A stretch of DNA of 64,000 nt from BOG-931 sp963781725 (GTDB lineage: Bacteria; Pseudomonadota; Alphaproteobacteria; Rhizobiales; Xanthobacteraceae): positions 1,612,001-1,676,000 of the forward strand of contig CAWAGV010000002.1 in assembly GCA_963781725.1 (NCBI GenBank), read 5' to 3'. Below the pieces are notes generated by a model, which was not told where the DNA came from, did not search any database, and saw only the letters and a program-made list of their open reading frames with translations. The translations under genes and the position numbers were made by a program. This document shows positions 18,095 through 26,619 of this stretch, in pieces; position 1 is the first letter of the stretch, and the number at the start of each line of letters is the position of its first letter.

Positions 18095-18994
18095 ATGTCC
18101 TCGCCCCCTGCTCCCTCATCCCGTCCGCTCGACACGTTCGCGGTGCTTGTCACCGTCGGGCTATGCCTGAGCTGGGGCTTCAATAACGTCTCGATCAAGC
18201 TTGCGATCCATGACATCCCGCCGCTGACCCAATCCGCAGCGCGCTCGCTGATCGCCACCGTCATCGTCTTTGCCTGGACGCAAATCCGCGGCATGCCGAT
18301 GTTCAAGCGCGACGGCACGCTGTGGCCGGGAATCCTGGCCGGCGCTTTGTTCGCCCTCGAGTTCCTGTTCATCTATCGCGGCCTGGTCTGGACCACGGCG
18401 ACGCGCGGCGTGTTGTTTCTTTATCTGGCGCCGATCTTTGTCGTGATCGGATCGCACTGGCTTATTCCCGGCGATCGCTTCGGCCTGTCCCAGTGGTTCG
18501 GCCTGATCCTGTCTTTCGCCGGCATCGTCATCGCGTTCGGCCTGCCGACGCCGGCAACCAACCCGTATCAGATGCTCGGCGATCTGATGCTGGTCGGCGG
18601 CGGCGCGGCCTGGGCGGCGACGACGCTGATCATCAAGGCCAGTTCGCTCAGCCGGATCAGCGCCGAGAAGACGCTGCTGTACCAGCTTGTGGTTTCGGTG
18701 CCGCTGCTCGCGCTCGGCGCCGCGGTGTTCGGTGAGCATATCGACGCGATGCCTTCGGCGGTTGCGCTCGGCGCCTTCGGCTACACGGTCCTCGTCGTCA
18801 GCATCACTTTCGCGACGTGGTTTGTTTTGATCGTGCGCTATTCGGCGGCGCGGCTGTCGGTGTTCACCTTTTTGGCGCCATTGTTCGGCGTTGCCGCTGG
18901 CCACCTGGTTTTGAACGATCCGCTGACGCCGCCGTTCGCGTTAGCCGTGGTTTTGGTGGCCGTCGGCATCCTCCTCGTCAACCGGCCCCGGTGA
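18095..18994 (+). CDS. EamA/DMT-family permease
   Basis: This is a drug/metabolite-transporter superfamily permease of 299 aa with ten predicted TM helices in two EamA repeats. The N-terminal repeat has GLCLSWGFNNVSIKLAI and GALFALEFLFIYRGL. The second begins near GGGAAWAATTLIIK and ends with LFGVAAGHLVLNDPL and VLVAVGILLVN. The substrate cannot be predicted; family members export amino acids, nucleosides or drugs. It stands alone, 74 bp before ispG in the same direction. Confidence 0.88.
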   Translation: MSSPPAPSSRPLDTFAVLVTVGLCLSWGFNNVSIKLAIHDIPPLTQSAARSLIATVIVFAWTQIRGMPMFKRDGTLWPGILAGALFALEFLFIYRGLVWTTATRGVLFLYLAPIFVVIGSHWLIPGDRFGLSQWFGLILSFAGIVIAFGLPTPATNPYQMLGDLMLVGGGAAWAATTLIIKASSLSRISAEKTLLYQLVVSVPLLALGAAVFGEHIDAMPSAVALGAFGYTVLVVSITFATWFVLIVRYSAARLSVFTFLAPLFGVAAGHLVLNDPLTPPFALAVVLVAVGILLVNRPR

Positions 18995-19068
18995 CGCTAT
19001 ATCGTGGAGGTCCGGGCCTGGACCGCATCGGCCGGCCGACCGCAAGAATTACCTAAGGTACTGATCTT

Positions 19069-20319
19069 ATGATGGAATTTTCAGGCCCCGCCGAAAGGCA
19101 TCAAACCGTCGCCGTCAAGGTTGGCAACGTCACCGTCGGTGGCGGCGCGCCGGTTGTGGTGCAGTCGATGACCAATACCGACACCGCCGACGCCGACGGC
19201 ACGGCGCGGCAGGTCGCAGCATTGGCGCGCGCAGGTTCCGAAATCGTCCGCATCACCGTCGACCGCGACGAGGCCGCGGCCGCAGTGCCACATATCAAGG
19301 ACAAGCTGCGCAAGATGGGTGTCGACGTGCCGATCGTCGGCGACTTTCATTATATCGGCCACAAGCTTTTGGCCGATCATCCGGCCTGCGCCGAGGCGCT
19401 CGACAAGTATCGGATCAATCCCGGCAACGTCGGTTTCAAGGAAAAGAAGGACCGGCAGTTCGGCGCCATCGTCGAAACCGCGATCAAGCACAACAAGCCG
19501 GTGCGCATCGGCGCCAACTGGGGCTCGCTCGACCAGGAATTGCTCACCCACCTGATGGACCAGAACGCGAAGTCGAATCATCCGATCGACGCCCGCGACG
19601 TCACCCGCGAAGCGATGGTGCAGTCCGCGCTGCTGTCCGCCGAGCGCGCCGTCGAGATCGGCTTGCCGAAGAACCGCATCATCCTGTCGGCGAAAGTCTC
19701 GGCGGTGCAGGATCTGATCGGCGTCTATGGCGAACTGGCGCGACGCTCCGACTTCGCGCTGCATCTCGGCCTCACCGAAGCCGGCATGGGTTCGAAAGGC
19801 ATCGTCGCGTCGTCCGCCGCGATGGGCGTCCTGCTGCAGCAAGGCATCGGCGACACCATCCGCATTTCATTGACGCCCGAGCCGAACGGCGACCGCACGC
19901 TCGAAGTGAAGGTCGGCCAGGAGTTGTTGCAGACGCTTGGCCTGCGCACCTTCGTGCCGCTGGTCGCCGCCTGCCCCGGCTGCGGCCGCACCACCAGCAC
20001 GACGTTCCAGGAGCTTGCTTCCAGCATCCAGAGCTTCATCCGCGACTCGATGCCGGAGTGGAAGACCCGCTATCCGGGCGTCGAAGGATTGAACGTCGCG
20101 GTGATGGGCTGCATCGTCAACGGACCGGGCGAGTCCAAGCACGCCGATATCGGCATTTCCCTGCCCGGCACCGGCGAGACACCGACCGCGCCGGTATTCA
20201 TCGACGGCAAGAAAGCCGCGACGCTGCGCGGCCCGACGGTTTCCGCCGATTTCCAGAAGATGGTGATCGAGTATATCGAGCGCCGCTACGGCACCGCCGG
20301 GCGCACCGCGGCGGAGTAA
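19069..20319 (+). CDS. ispG: 4-hydroxy-3-methylbut-2-en-1-yl diphosphate synthase IspG
   Basis: IspG is the penultimate enzyme of the MEP isoprenoid pathway, which reduces MEcPP to HMBPP using a [4Fe-4S] cluster. The 416-aa protein has the TIM-barrel N-terminal part (VVVQSMTNTDTAD, IVGDFHYIGHKLL, RINPGNVG). The cluster-binding C-terminal part has ACPGCGRTTST and MGCIVNGPGES, which supply the three Cys ligands. The length fits the two-domain bacterial form. It is followed after 21 bp by a strong terminator hairpin, so it is probably transcribed alone or with the preceding permease. Confidence 0.96.
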   Translation: MMEFSGPAERHQTVAVKVGNVTVGGGAPVVVQSMTNTDTADADGTARQVAALARAGSEIVRITVDRDEAAAAVPHIKDKLRKMGVDVPIVGDFHYIGHKLLADHPACAEALDKYRINPGNVGFKEKKDRQFGAIVETAIKHNKPVRIGANWGSLDQELLTHLMDQNAKSNHPIDARDVTREAMVQSALLSAERAVEIGLPKNRIILSAKVSAVQDLIGVYGELARRSDFALHLGLTEAGMGSKGIVASSAAMGVLLQQGIGDTIRISLTPEPNGDRTLEVKVGQELLQTLGLRTFVPLVAACPGCGRTTSTTFQELASSIQSFIRDSMPEWKTRYPGVEGLNVAVMGCIVNGPGESKHADIGISLPGTGETPTAPVFIDGKKAATLRGPTVSADFQKMVIEYIERRYGTAGRTAAE

Positions 20320-20340
20320 TCTCGGTCTATTGGCAAAAAT

Positions 20341-20365
20341 CGGAAGGTTCTATTCGAACCTTCCG
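20341..20365. terminator. Terminator hairpin after ispG
   Basis: A perfect 10-bp stem (CGGAAGGTTC with GAACCTTCCG) with a TATTC loop lies between the convergent ispG and the orphan gene. An AAAAAT tract lies on the 5' side and TATTGT follows, so it may work in both directions. Confidence 0.75.
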
Positions 20366-20379
20366 TATTGTCGACGCGA

Positions 20380-20916
20380 TCAAGGAACGACTGTGAGCTT
20401 GCCAGTTTGGCCGGGATTGACGGCTTTCGAATTCTCGAGCCAGACAAACACCACCTCTACCGAAAATTTCATGGCGGCGGCGAGGTGAGATACGCCCTTC
20501 CAAGCCCCGTTAGAGTCCTGACCTTGCACCGACAGCCCTACAGGCTGAAGGAAATGATAGCCTTGGTCCTCCTTCTTGCCCTCGACGCAGTTGACCACGA
20601 TCAGGTTTTTGAGAGCTCGCGGGTTTTGTAATTTCTTCCCAGCTTCGAGGATTATGTGATCGAGAAGGCGATTCCAATTCGGCTGATCCATCTCCGTCCC
20701 GTTGAGCCTGACCGACAGAACTTTCGTGTGCGCTAGATTCGGGGAAAGTCCACTGTAATCCTTCGGCCCAGCCGGAGCGGTAGGACCCGTGGCCGCGCCC
20801 TTGTACATGTGTATGAGCTTCACAATGACGTCCTCCGGCGTCTTATCGACAAACGGTTCGGCCAGTTTTTGAAGCTCGGAGAAAGTCCTCTGAGTGACGT
20901 CGATCTGCGGGTTCAT
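20380..20916 (-). CDS. Orphan hypothetical protein in a lower-G+C stretch
   Basis: This is a 178-aa soluble protein that I do not recognise. The N-terminal region (TFSELQKLAEPFVDKTPEDV) looks like a small helical or ribbon-helix-helix-type module. The C-terminal part contains HTKVLSVRLNGTEMDQPNW, VNCVEGKKEDQGYHFLQPV and FSVEVVFVWLE. No catalytic motif is evident. Base composition is unlike its neighbours: 30 G+C of 60 at 20581-20640 and 25 of 60 at 20941-21000, against well over 60 percent around. This suggests horizontal acquisition. It is bracketed by the ispG terminator and an AT-rich divergent promoter region. Confidence 0.75.
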   Translation of the reverse strand: MNPQIDVTQRTFSELQKLAEPFVDKTPEDVIVKLIHMYKGAATGPTAPAGPKDYSGLSPNLAHTKVLSVRLNGTEMDQPNWNRLLDHIILEAGKKLQNPRALKNLIVVNCVEGKKEDQGYHFLQPVGLSVQGQDSNGAWKGVSHLAAAMKFSVEVVFVWLENSKAVNPGQTGKLTVVP

Positions 20917-20950
20917 TTGCCTTGACTCCCTCTGATGATGGCTATCGCTG

Positions 20951-20966
20951 TACGCCTTTAGGCGTA
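20951..20966. promoter_or_regulatory. Palindrome TACGCC-TTTA-GGCGTA in a divergent promoter region
   Basis: A 6-bp inverted repeat with a 4-base centre lies 35 bp upstream of the orphan gene start and about 105 bp upstream of the ThDP-enzyme gene, in an AT-rich 155-bp gap. It could be an operator or a short hairpin at the 5' end of a transcript. The bound factor is unknown. Confidence 0.35.
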
Positions 20967-21071
20967 AAAAGTATGTAGTTCGGCAGTTATATCATTCAAG
21001 GCCTATAGCCATAAGACGGCAATATCCTCCCACACCTTTGACATTGCAGGGTAATTTAGTACCGTAGAGCC

Positions 21072-21584
21072 ATGGAACAGGTAATGACCCTTAGGGGGAG
21101 CGGTATCATCGCCGCGATCAAGGCCAGCGGCATCAAATACATCCTTTCCGTGCCGGATATCACGACCAGTGCGGGCCTCTTGGCGCCGATCGCGCGCGAC
21201 AAGGATTTCGAGTTGGTCCGCGTCTGCAAGGAAGACGAGTGCATCGGCATCGGCACCGGCCTCGCCTATTCCGGCAAGCGCTCGCTGACCTTGATCCAGC
21301 ACACCGGCTTTCTCGATTCGATCAATGCGATCCGCGGTGTCGCGGTGGAATACAACCAGCCGATCTGCATGATGATCGGGCTGCTGCAGCACGACCCGGA
21401 TCGGACGCCGCGCGAGTCGTCACGTTACGGCGTGCGCATCGTCGAACCGATCCTCGAAGACATGGGCATCGAGCATCACCTGATCCAGCTCGATGCCGAT
21501 GTGGCCAAGATCAAACCGGCCATCGACCGGGCCTATGCCGAGGCGCACCCGGTGGCGTTTCTGGTCGGCAGGAGCCCGTCATGA
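21072..21584 (+). CDS. ThDP-dependent decarboxylase, alpha (N-terminal) subunit, sulfopyruvate decarboxylase-like
   Basis: The 170-aa protein matches the pyrimidine-binding half of a ThDP enzyme encoded as a separate subunit, like ComD of sulfopyruvate decarboxylase or the N-half of phosphonopyruvate decarboxylase. Notable are SGIKYILSVPDITTSAG, the conserved Glu region VCKEDECIGIGTGLAYSGKR and the segment FLDSINAIRGVAVEY. The partner subunit follows with a 4-bp overlap (ATGA), so an alpha-beta heteromer is likely. The ATG at 21072 is used; an in-frame ATG at 21084 is possible. The substrate is not proven; sulfopyruvate, phosphonopyruvate or another 2-oxo acid are options. Confidence 0.82.
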   Translation: MEQVMTLRGSGIIAAIKASGIKYILSVPDITTSAGLLAPIARDKDFELVRVCKEDECIGIGTGLAYSGKRSLTLIQHTGFLDSINAIRGVAVEYNQPICMMIGLLQHDPDRTPRESSRYGVRIVEPILEDMGIEHHLIQLDADVAKIKPAIDRAYAEAHPVAFLVGRSPS

Positions 21585-22141
21585 TGAAGCGCGAAGACTG
21601 TTTCAAGGTGCTGGCGCGCCACATCAAGGACGAGGCGGTGGTCGCGACCTATAGCTCCGCGGTGGATTGGGTCGCGGTGGCGCCGCGGCCGCTCAACTAC
21701 ACCTCTATCGGCGCGATGGGGCTGGATTCCTCGCACGGGCTAGGCCTCGCGCTCGGCCGTCCGGACAAGCGCGTCGTGGTGCTGCAGGGCGACGGTTCGC
21801 TGTTGATGAACCTCGGCTGCCTGGTCACAATCGGCGCGGTGGCGCCGAAGAACCTCGTGCACTTTGTGGCGCATAACGAAACCTATGAAGCCAACGGCGG
21901 TCACCCGATTCCGAACCGCAAGGTGGATTTTGCTTCGATGGCCAAGTCCGCCGGTTATGCCGCGACCTATGATTTTTCGGACCTGCGCATGTTCGAGCAG
22001 CAGATCGGCCACGTGCTCGAGCAGCAAGGGCCGGTTTTCGCCACGCTGCACGTCGAGCCGACACAGCCGCTGAAATACGACTATCCGAGCTTGTACGATC
22101 CGAAGAAGCGGGAAGCGTTCAAGGCGCTGTGGCAGGCCTGA
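21581..22141 (+). CDS. ThDP-dependent decarboxylase, beta (C-terminal) subunit, sulfopyruvate decarboxylase-like
   Basis: The 186-aa protein is the diphosphate-binding half of a ThDP enzyme, like ComE. It has the GDG...N ThDP/Mg motif (LQGDGSLLMNLGCLVT) followed by HFVAHNETYEANGGHP. The N-terminal segment TSIGAMGLDSSHGLGLALG is also typical of this family. The start lies in ATGA shared with the alpha subunit. Its stop codon is embedded in a 13-bp tandem repeat. No sulfonate or phosphonate genes are nearby to fix the substrate. Confidence 0.85.
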   Translation: MMKREDCFKVLARHIKDEAVVATYSSAVDWVAVAPRPLNYTSIGAMGLDSSHGLGLALGRPDKRVVVLQGDGSLLMNLGCLVTIGAVAPKNLVHFVAHNETYEANGGHPIPNRKVDFASMAKSAGYAATYDFSDLRMFEQQIGHVLEQQGPVFATLHVEPTQPLKYDYPSLYDPKKREAFKALWQA

Positions 22142-22169
22142 GTGGCAAGCCTGAGTAGCAAGCCTAACG
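22131..22169. repeat. Three 13-bp tandem repeats over the end of the ThDP beta-subunit gene
   Basis: The copies GGCAGGCCTGAGT, GGCAAGCCTGAGT and AGCAAGCCTAACG follow without gaps. The first contains the TGA stop (22139-22141). The second repeats TGA 13 bp on and the third has TAA 26 bp on, so stop codons occur in all three frames. The last copy overlaps the end of the convergent parB gene. Confidence 0.75.
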
Positions 22170-23039
22170 CTTGTGTTTGAGCCGCCGGGCCAGATCGTCA
22201 AGCTGATCGAGGTTGCGATAGCGGATGCTGACAACGCCGCCTTCGCCGCGATCGTCGATACTGACGACAAGACCGAGCGCGTCTGACAGCTGCTTTTCCA
22301 GCGCCAGCGTGTCGATGTTTTTGTCGGCCGGCGGCTTGCCGTTTTTGCCGGTGCGCGTGGAGTCCCGGCGCGCGATTTTTTCGACCTGCCGTACGTTGAA
22401 GCCGCGCGCGACGATCTCCTCCGCCAGCCGCTCCGCGTCCGGATTGCCGATCAGAGCGCGGGCGTGGCCGGCGCTCAGCCGGCCGGCATGGATGTGCTCC
22501 TTGACCCGATCGGGCAGCGACTGCAGCCGCAGCGTGTTGGCAACATGGCTGCGGCTCTTTCCGACCATGCGGGCGACATCGTCCTGGCTGTGGCTGAAAT
22601 CGCGAATCAGCGCGCGATAGCCTTCCGCTTCTTCGAGCGGATTGAGATCGGAGCGCTGAACGTTTTCGATAATCGCAAGCTGCAGCGACTCCCCATCGGT
22701 TGCCTCAATGACAACCACCGGAACATCATGCAGCGGGGCACGCTGCGCGGCGCGCCAGCGGCGCTCGCCGGCGATGATCTCAAAAGCATCCGACGCCCCG
22801 CGCACCGGCCGCACCACGATCGGTTGAATGATGCCGCGCTCGCGGAGCGACGCGGCAAGGTCGTTCAGTTCGTCGTCGGAAAAAATACGGCGCGGATTGC
22901 GCGTATTCGGACGCAAAGCCGCGGTCGGAACGCGCCGCTGGCCTTGCGGCCGCTGTTCGGCCGAACTCTCATTGCCGACGTCGCCGATCAGTGCGGCAAG
23001 GCCGCGGCCCAATCGCGATCGTGCGGCGTCGTCCGCCAT
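22164..23039 (-). CDS. parB: Chromosome partitioning protein ParB
   Basis: ParB is the CTP-dependent clamp that binds parS, spreads on DNA and works with ParA and SMC in origin segregation. The 291-aa protein begins SRLGRGLAALIGDV. The CTP-binding ParB/Srx domain follows (about 35-125), with IIQPIVVRP and AGERRWRAAQRA. The parS-reading HTH (about 145-180) contains VARMVGKSRSHVANTLR. The C-terminal dimerisation segment ends the protein. The ATG at 23039 has an AGGGAAGG ribosome site. A GTG at 23066 that overlaps the parA stop is a longer alternative. It is co-transcribed with parA. Confidence 0.95.
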   Translation of the reverse strand: MADDAARSRLGRGLAALIGDVGNESSAEQRPQGQRRVPTAALRPNTRNPRRIFSDDELNDLAASLRERGIIQPIVVRPVRGASDAFEIIAGERRWRAAQRAPLHDVPVVVIEATDGESLQLAIIENVQRSDLNPLEEAEGYRALIRDFSHSQDDVARMVGKSRSHVANTLRLQSLPDRVKEHIHAGRLSAGHARALIGNPDAERLAEEIVARGFNVRQVEKIARRDSTRTGKNGKPPADKNIDTLALEKQLSDALGLVVSIDDRGEGGVVSIRYRNLDQLDDLARRLKHKR

Positions 23040-23062
23040 TGCGGCCTTCCCTAACATTTCAG

Positions 23063-23962
23063 TCACGCGACTTGTCCGCCGCCTGACGAGAGTTCTTTTT
23101 CGCGCTGAATGATTTCAGTGGCGAGCCGCAGATAGGCTTCGCTGCCGCTGCATTTCAGATCGTAGACCAGCACCGGCTTGCCGTAGGACGGCGCTTCGGA
23201 GACGCGCACGTTGCGCGGGATGATGGTGTCGTAGACTTTCGGTCCCATGAATTCGCGGACGTCGGCGACGACCTGGCCGGACAGATTGTTGCGCGCGTCA
23301 TACATCGTCAGCACGATGCCGTAAATCGTGAGATCGGGATTGAGCTGCTTCTTCACCAACTCGACGGTCTTGAGCAGTTGCGACAGACCTTCGAGCGCGA
23401 AGAACTCGCATTGCAGCGGAACGAGAATCGCGTTCGCGGCGGCCATCGCATTGATGGTGAGAAGATTGAGCGACGGCGGACAATCGACCAGCACATAGGT
23501 GAATTTGGTTTGCCCGGCGACAACGGTGCCGAGCGGCGCCAGCGCGGCGCGCAAGCGGAACGCGCGGTCACGCGCCTGACCGATTTCAAGCTCCAGTCCC
23601 GACAGGTCGAGCGTCGACGGCGCCAAATGCAGACGCGGCACCGCAGTCGCCACGATCGCATCGCGCAGCGCGGTTTCGCCGACCAGAACATCGTACGTCG
23701 AATGCAGCCGGCTGGCGCGATCGATGCCGAGACCGGTCGATGCGTTGCCCTGCGGATCGAGATCGATGATCAAAACTTCTTCGCCGATCGCGGCGAGCGC
23801 GGTGCCGAGATTGATCGCGGTCGTGGTCTTGCCGACGCCGCCCTTTTGATTGGCGACCGCAAGCACGCGCGGATGCTTCACGCCCTGGGCCCGGCTCAAC
23901 GGCTCCGGCGCGGTGAACGGGACCACGGTGGCTGGCTGATCTGAAGCGGTGGTGTCACTCAT
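23063..23962 (-). CDS. parA: Chromosome partitioning ATPase ParA
   Basis: ParA is the Walker-type ATPase that drives segregation of ParB-parS complexes. The 299-aa protein has the deviant Walker A KGGVGKTTTAINL (about 41-53), the A' region DLDPQGNASTGLGI and the Walker B-like VDCPPSLNLLT. A short non-conserved N-terminal extension precedes VLAVANQKGG. The start at 23962 (MSDTT) is preferred over an ATG eleven codons upstream. It lies between rsmG and parB on the same strand, in the standard rsmG-parA-parB order near the origin. Confidence 0.96.
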   Translation of the reverse strand: MSDTTASDQPATVVPFTAPEPLSRAQGVKHPRVLAVANQKGGVGKTTTAINLGTALAAIGEEVLIIDLDPQGNASTGLGIDRASRLHSTYDVLVGETALRDAIVATAVPRLHLAPSTLDLSGLELEIGQARDRAFRLRAALAPLGTVVAGQTKFTYVLVDCPPSLNLLTINAMAAANAILVPLQCEFFALEGLSQLLKTVELVKKQLNPDLTIYGIVLTMYDARNNLSGQVVADVREFMGPKVYDTIIPRNVRVSEAPSYGKPVLVYDLKCSGSEAYLRLATEIIQREKELSSGGGQVA

Positions 23963-24007
23963 CGTCGGGGCTTCCGCCTGTTGGCCTCGTTGCAACCCTG
24001 CTACACG

Positions 24008-24706
24008 TTAAGGTTGAGTTACTTTGCTTATGCTCGCAACTTTGACAATTCTGGCCTTGGCATCGGTGAGGCTGGGAACCAAAGACGCCTGAATGTTCCA
24101 ACATTTAGCGGCTTCGGTCAATTCAGCATCTACATCTTGTCCCTTCGGAAACAGCGCGACCGCGCCGGTTGTCAACAATGGATAGGCTTGGGCCAGAAGC
24201 TCCACAAGTGGAGCTAAGGCCCGCGCCGTGACAACCTCAACCGAATCGCGGCGGTTGTCGACGAAATCCACAATGCGGACGGCATGAATTTCGACCGGGG
24301 CTCCGGTCACCCTCGCCGCCTCGCGCAGGAACGCCGCCTTTTTGCTGTTGCTTTCGACGAGATGCACCCGCGCGCCTGGCGTCTCCGCCAGCGCGCAGGC
24401 CAGCACCAAACCGGGGAAGCCGGCGCCCGAGCCGAGATCGGCCCAGACTTTGGCACCGGGTGCGAGCGCCAGGAGCTGTAACGAGTCGGCGATATGCCGC
24501 GTCCAGAGCTTCGGGATTGTCGACGGCGCGATCAGGTTGATCCGCTGCTGCCAGGTGAGAAGCAGATCGGCAAAGCGGTCGAGCCGGTCGAATGTTTCAC
24601 GTGAAACAGGGGTCAGCGCCAGGGCGCGAGCGCGGTCGGCAGACAGGTCAGGCGACCGCGACACGGGCAGGCTTCCGGCCAGACTTCGACGCAGCCTTGG
24701 AACCAT
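24008..24706 (-). CDS. rsmG: 16S rRNA (guanine-527-N7) methyltransferase RsmG
   Basis: RsmG (GidB) methylates G527 of 16S rRNA; loss gives low-level streptomycin resistance. The SAM-binding motif is VWADLGSGAGFPGLVLA, followed by HLVESNSKKAAFLREAARV. The frame is 232 aa from the ATG at 24706, which overlaps the end of mnmG by 59 bp. A GTG at 24664 would give a more usual length of about 218 aa. The coding sequence contains a perfect parS site at the segment encoding PVSRETFD. Confidence 0.94.
   Translation of the reverse strand: MVPRLRRSLAGSLPVSRSPDLSADRARALALTPVSRETFDRLDRFADLLLTWQQRINLIAPSTIPKLWTRHIADSLQLLALAPGAKVWADLGSGAGFPGLVLACALAETPGARVHLVESNSKKAAFLREAARVTGAPVEIHAVRIVDFVDNRRDSVEVVTARALAPLVELLAQAYPLLTTGAVALFPKGQDVDAELTEAAKCWNIQASLVPSLTDAKARIVKVASISKVTQP
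24593..24608. promoter_or_regulatory. parS site 1, inside rsmG
   Basis: TGTTTCACGTGAAACA is a perfect 16-bp palindrome identical to the conserved bacterial parS consensus recognised by ParB. It lies within the rsmG coding region, 1.6 kb from parB and about 10.5 kb from the predicted origin. Confidence 0.95.
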
Positions 24707-26549
24707 GCCGCCGGAGATGAGCGACCAGCAGCGTCAAAGCCGCCGGCGTGATGCCGTCGATCCGGCCGGCATGCCCGATGGTGCGCGGACGGTGGGTTTG
24801 CAGCTTGTTGCGGACCTCATTGGACAGACCCGGCAGCGCCGCGTAATCGAGATCGTCCGGAAGAGCCAAGCTTTCGTCGCGCCGATAGGACTCAACATCG
24901 GCGAGCTGGCGATCGAGATACACATCGTATTTGGCTTCGATCTCGAGCTGCTCGGCGATCTTCGGTGAGAGCTCGGCGAACCGCGGCCAGATCCTGGCCA
25001 CATCACCGATCCCCAAATCCGGATAGGACAGCAGATCGAAGGCCGAGCGCCGCTGGCCGTCCTTGCGCAGCATGATGCCGTAATGGGCGGCCTCGCTCGG
25101 TGTCACCGTTTCCGCCTGGGCCATGGCGCGGGCGGCGTTGAGCTCCGCCATCTTGGCGCGGTGCCGCCGGGCGCGGTCGGCGCTGGCGCACCCCAGAGCG
25201 ATGGCCTTATCGGTCAGGCGCTGGTCGGCATTATCGGCGCGCAATGTCAGCCGGTATTCGGCGCGTGATGTGAACATGCGATAGGGCTCACTGACGCCAC
25301 GCGTCACCAGATCGTCGATCATCACGCCGAGATAGCCTTCGGCGCGGTCGAACGTGACCGGCGCTGCATCGCCAGCCCGTCGCGCAGCATTCAATCCGGC
25401 CAGAAGTCCTTGCGCCGCAGCCTCTTCATAGCCCGTCGTGCCGTTGATCTGGCCGGCCAGGAACAGCCCCGGCACCCGCCTGGTCTCGAGCGACGGCGTC
25501 AGTTCACGTGGATCAACGTGGTCGTATTCGATGGCGTAGCCGGGCCGGACAATCCGGACTTTCTCGAGCCCCGGTATGGTCGCCACCAGCGCGGCCTGAA
25601 CGTCCTGCGGCAGCGATGTCGAGATGCCATTCGGGTAGACCGTCGTATCGTCGAGGCCTTCAGGCTCAAGAAAGATCTGATGCCCGTCGCGGTCGCCGAA
25701 GCGCACGATCTTGTCTTCGATCGAGGGGCAATACCGCGGCCCCCTGCTCTTGATCTGGCCGGAATACATCGGCGAACGATGCACATTGGCCCGGATCACC
25801 GCATGGGTCGCCGCATTGGTGCGGGTGATGCCGCACTGAATCTGCGGCGTGACGATGCGGTCGGTCAGCACCGAAAACGGCTCGGGCGGATCATCTCCGG
25901 GCTGCATCTCGACGGCCGACCAGTCGATTGTAGTGCCATCTAGCCGCGGCGGCGTCCCAGTCTTCAGCCGACCTAGAGCCAGTCCCGCCCGCGCCAGGGT
26001 TTGTGAAAGCCCCAGCGCCGGCGCCTCCCCGACCCTGCCCGCCGGAATTTGCTGTTCGCCGATATGGATCAGGCCGCACAGAAAGGTCCCGGTGGTCAGA
26101 ACCACGGCGCCGCAACCGATGACCCGGCCATCGGCAAGACGCACGCCCGTAACCCGGCCGTCGCCGATCAGCAAATCATCGACTTCCGCCTCAACGACGG
26201 TGAGATTGGCGGTCTCCTGGATCGCCCGCTGCATCGCCGCTGCGTAGAGCTTGCGGTCAGCCTGGGCCCGCGGGCCGCGAACCGCCGGCCCCTTGCGCCG
26301 ATTGAGGACGCGAAACTGGATGCCGCCGGCATCGGCGACCCGGCCCATCAGGCCATCGAGAGCGTCGATTTCACGGACCAGATGACCCTTGCCGAGACCG
26401 CCGATGGACGGATTGCAGGACATCGCGCCGATGGTCGCGAAACGATGGGTGATCAGCGCCGTTTGCGCGCCCATGCGCGCCGCGGCGGCCGCGGCCTCAC
26501 AGCCGGCGTGACCGCCTCCGACGACAACCACATCGAAGCGCGTATCCAT
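24648..26549 (-). CDS. mnmG: tRNA uridine-5-carboxymethylaminomethyl modification enzyme MnmG
   Basis: MnmG (GidA) is the FAD-dependent partner of MnmE that installs the cmnm5 group on U34 of certain tRNAs. The 633-aa protein starts MDTRFDVVVVGGGHAGCEAA, the dinucleotide-binding motif, and has LKTGTPPRLDG, RSPMYSGQIKSRGPRYCPS and the C-terminal MnmE-contact region. The start at 26549 has a GGAGA ribosome site. A longer open frame running back to 26636 only translates the adjacent parS site (MFHVKH) and is rejected. It is followed by rsmG on the same strand. Confidence 0.96.
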   Translation of the reverse strand: MDTRFDVVVVGGGHAGCEAAAAAARMGAQTALITHRFATIGAMSCNPSIGGLGKGHLVREIDALDGLMGRVADAGGIQFRVLNRRKGPAVRGPRAQADRKLYAAAMQRAIQETANLTVVEAEVDDLLIGDGRVTGVRLADGRVIGCGAVVLTTGTFLCGLIHIGEQQIPAGRVGEAPALGLSQTLARAGLALGRLKTGTPPRLDGTTIDWSAVEMQPGDDPPEPFSVLTDRIVTPQIQCGITRTNAATHAVIRANVHRSPMYSGQIKSRGPRYCPSIEDKIVRFGDRDGHQIFLEPEGLDDTTVYPNGISTSLPQDVQAALVATIPGLEKVRIVRPGYAIEYDHVDPRELTPSLETRRVPGLFLAGQINGTTGYEEAAAQGLLAGLNAARRAGDAAPVTFDRAEGYLGVMIDDLVTRGVSEPYRMFTSRAEYRLTLRADNADQRLTDKAIALGCASADRARRHRAKMAELNAARAMAQAETVTPSEAAHYGIMLRKDGQRRSAFDLLSYPDLGIGDVARIWPRFAELSPKIAEQLEIEAKYDVYLDRQLADVESYRRDESLALPDDLDYAALPGLSNEVRNKLQTHRPRTIGHAGRIDGITPAALTLLVAHLRRHGSKAASKSGRKPARVAVA

Positions 26550-26619
26550 CGAAATCTCCGAAAACGAATGTCTTCTAGCTAAGGCGGAAATCGCGGTCAA
26601 AAACACCGGCGCGCCAAAA

